Shown here piece by piece: positions 6,211 to 7,032 of a DNA stretch of 7,032 nt. The notes under the pieces are model-generated. The model was not told the DNA's origin. It was given only the letters and a program-made list of their open reading frames with translations, and ran no database searches. A program made the translations under genes and the position numbers. Source of the DNA: Deltaproteobacteria bacterium (GTDB lineage Bacteria > Desulfobacterota > GWC2-55-46 > DRQE01); assembly GCA_030631875.1 (NCBI GenBank), contig DAOVKH010000092.1, positions 1-7,032 on the forward strand, in the 5' to 3' direction. Within the stretch, counting starts at the first letter, position 1. Every line of letters begins with the position of its first letter.

Positions 6211-6720
6211 ATGGCAAAGAGCAGCGCTGCTAATACCTTCAAGATAGGAGACCTTGCCGTATACCCCGCCCACGGAGTAGCGGTAATAGAAAACCTGGAA
6301 GACAGAAGTATCTCCGGCCAAGCACACTCATTTTATATTCTAAGAGTTTTAGAATCAAATGCCACGATAATGGTTCCCGTGGCCAATGCCGCCGCCGTAG
6401 GGCTACGAAAAGTAATGAAGAAGGCTATGGTTCCGAAGGTCTACTCCATACTAAAAGAAAAGAGAGACCTCCTTGGCGACAACCAGACCTGGAACAGACG
6501 CTACAGGGAATATACCGAAAAGCTAAAGACGGGCTGTGCCATGGAAGTGGCAAAGGTTCTTCGAGACCTATACACATTAAAGTTAGATAAAGAACTCTCC
6601 TTCGGTGAACGGCGTATGCTCGATACCGCAAAGAACCTGCTCGTAAAGGAAATCTCCATAGCAAAGAAGAAGAAAGAGATAAAGATAGAAGAAGAACTCG
6701 ACAGCATCATCAGTACTTAA
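6211..6720 (+). CDS. carD: CarD/CdnL-family RNA polymerase-binding transcription regulator
   Basis: CarD-family proteins bind the RNA polymerase beta subunit and stabilise open promoter complexes, especially at rRNA and growth genes. This one has 169 residues. The N-terminal Tudor-like RNAP-interacting domain begins FKIGDLAVYPAHGVAVIE (10-27) and contains YILRV (42-46) and TIMVPV (52-57). The C-terminal helical DNA-binding part has TWNRRYREYTEKL (93-105), where Trp94 matches the tryptophan that wedges into the upstream edge of the transcription bubble in studied members. It continues with VAKVLRDLYTLKLDKELSFG and RRMLDTAKNLLVKEI, and ends in a Lys/Glu-rich tail. AAGGA (6199-6203) lies 7 bases before the ATG. 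A YacL-like gene follows on the same strand and is probably cotranscribed. Family assignment is secure. The symbol carD (or cdnL) is a family name, and the promoters it acts on cannot be seen here. Confidence 0.94.
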   Translation: MAKSSAANTFKIGDLAVYPAHGVAVIENLEDRSISGQAHSFYILRVLESNATIMVPVANAAAVGLRKVMKKAMVPKVYSILKEKRDLLGDNQTWNRRYREYTEKLKTGCAMEVAKVLRDLYTLKLDKELSFGERRMLDTAKNLLVKEISIAKKKKEIKIEEELDSIIST

Positions 6721-6747
6721 AAGAGCAACTAACCCCTCCACAAAACT

Positions 6748-6752
6748 AAGGA
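6748..6752 (+). promoter_or_regulatory. Candidate ribosome binding site of the YacL-like gene
   Basis: AAGGA lies 11 bases before an in-frame TTG (6764) but 26 bases before the first ATG (6779). If it is the true site, translation starts at the TTG and the protein begins MNSILMRLLLVV, adding five residues. Confidence 0.35.
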
Positions 6753-6778
6753 TCAAAGAGACCTTGAACTCTATATTG

Positions 6779-7032
6779 ATGCGCCTTCTCTTAGTGGTAT
6801 TCGCCGCATTTAGCGGATATCTAATCCTGCGCCAAATCGTATCCAACCAAGACATCGCCTTCGCAGGCTTCGTAATAGGAACCATCATAGCGCTTGCGGC
6901 CCTGAAGTTTGAAGAGCGCGTCAATAAGGCCTCCATCAATATAGTTATCGGAGGCGGAGCAGGGCTCATAGTCGGCCTTATAAGCGCGAACCTTCTCACA
7001 TACCCATTGGTCCTGCACTTTCTTAACAACAC
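6779..7032 (+). CDS. YacL-like PIN/TRAM domain membrane protein, N-terminal part (3' truncated by window edge)
   Basis: An open frame runs from ATG 6779 to the window end (84 complete codons) with no stop. The visible part has three hydrophobic segments: residues 2-17 (LLLVVFAAFSGYLI), 27-43 (IAFAGFVIGTIIALAAL) and 55-77, which contains GGGAGLIVGLISANLL. A charged linker, KFEERVNKA, separates the second and third. This is the layout of the YacL family, in which the membrane region with a GGxxGLxxGLxxANLL-type segment precedes a PIN nuclease-like domain and a TRAM RNA-binding domain; both would lie beyond the window. Position directly after carD supports the call, since this pairing is common in several Gram-negative lineages. 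The start may be the TTG at 6764, because AAGGA (6748-6752) suits it better. Catalytic residues cannot be checked here, so the function stays inferred. Confidence 0.75.
   Translation, partial: MRLLLVVFAAFSGYLILRQIVSNQDIAFAGFVIGTIIALAALKFEERVNKASINIVIGGGAGLIVGLISANLLTYPLVLHFLNN

Noticed and set aside
6583..7032. Long open frame on the minus strand across the carD end and the YacL-like gene
   Set aside because: It is an antisense shadow; the + strand frames give recognisable CarD and YacL-type sequences.

Overview
This window is a dense stretch of housekeeping genes, without mobile elements, CRISPR arrays or RNA genes that I can recognise. The set points to a Gram-negative bacterium: a P-II/type I glutamine synthetase pair with both covalent-modification tyrosines, a CarD-type RNA polymerase regulator next to a YacL-like PIN/TRAM membrane protein, and PlsY. 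That combination resembles former Deltaproteobacteria (Desulfobacterota) or Nitrospirota-type lineages, but the placement is inference. A strong composition signature runs through the window: isoleucine is mostly written ATA (16 of 22 Ile codons in the first part of glmS by hand count). The same habit is visible in the other genes, so none of them looks recently imported.

Left part (1-3041, + strand): the 3' end of glmU, complete glmS and complete plsY form a tight run. The gaps are 27 bases (glmU-glmS) and 10 bases (glmS-plsY), and the plsY ribosome binding site overlaps the glmS stop codon. GlmS makes glucosamine-6-phosphate and GlmU performs the last two steps to UDP-GlcNAc, so the pair supplies peptidoglycan and lipopolysaccharide precursors. 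PlsY starts phospholipid synthesis. The run reads as a cell-envelope precursor operon.

Middle (3053-3892, - strand): a gene convergent with plsY (11 bases between stop codons) encodes a short membrane-anchored protein with six gapless TPR repeats. It keeps the juxtamembrane motif of a family of large polytopic TPR proteins but lacks the multi-membrane-segment part. A noncoding divergent region of about 280 bases separates it from glnB. That region holds a 36-base imperfect palindrome with T/A tracts in the opposite order from a terminator, and three copies of the hexamer ATGCAA/TTGCAT.

Right part (4174-7032, + strand): glnB and glnA form the nitrogen-assimilation pair, closed by a strong intrinsic terminator. 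After a 130-base spacer with candidate promoter elements come carD and the start of a YacL-like PIN/TRAM gene that runs off the window. I see no convincing undescribed system. The items most worth checking are the short TPR protein, the palindrome in its divergent promoter region, and the small repeats around the carD promoter.
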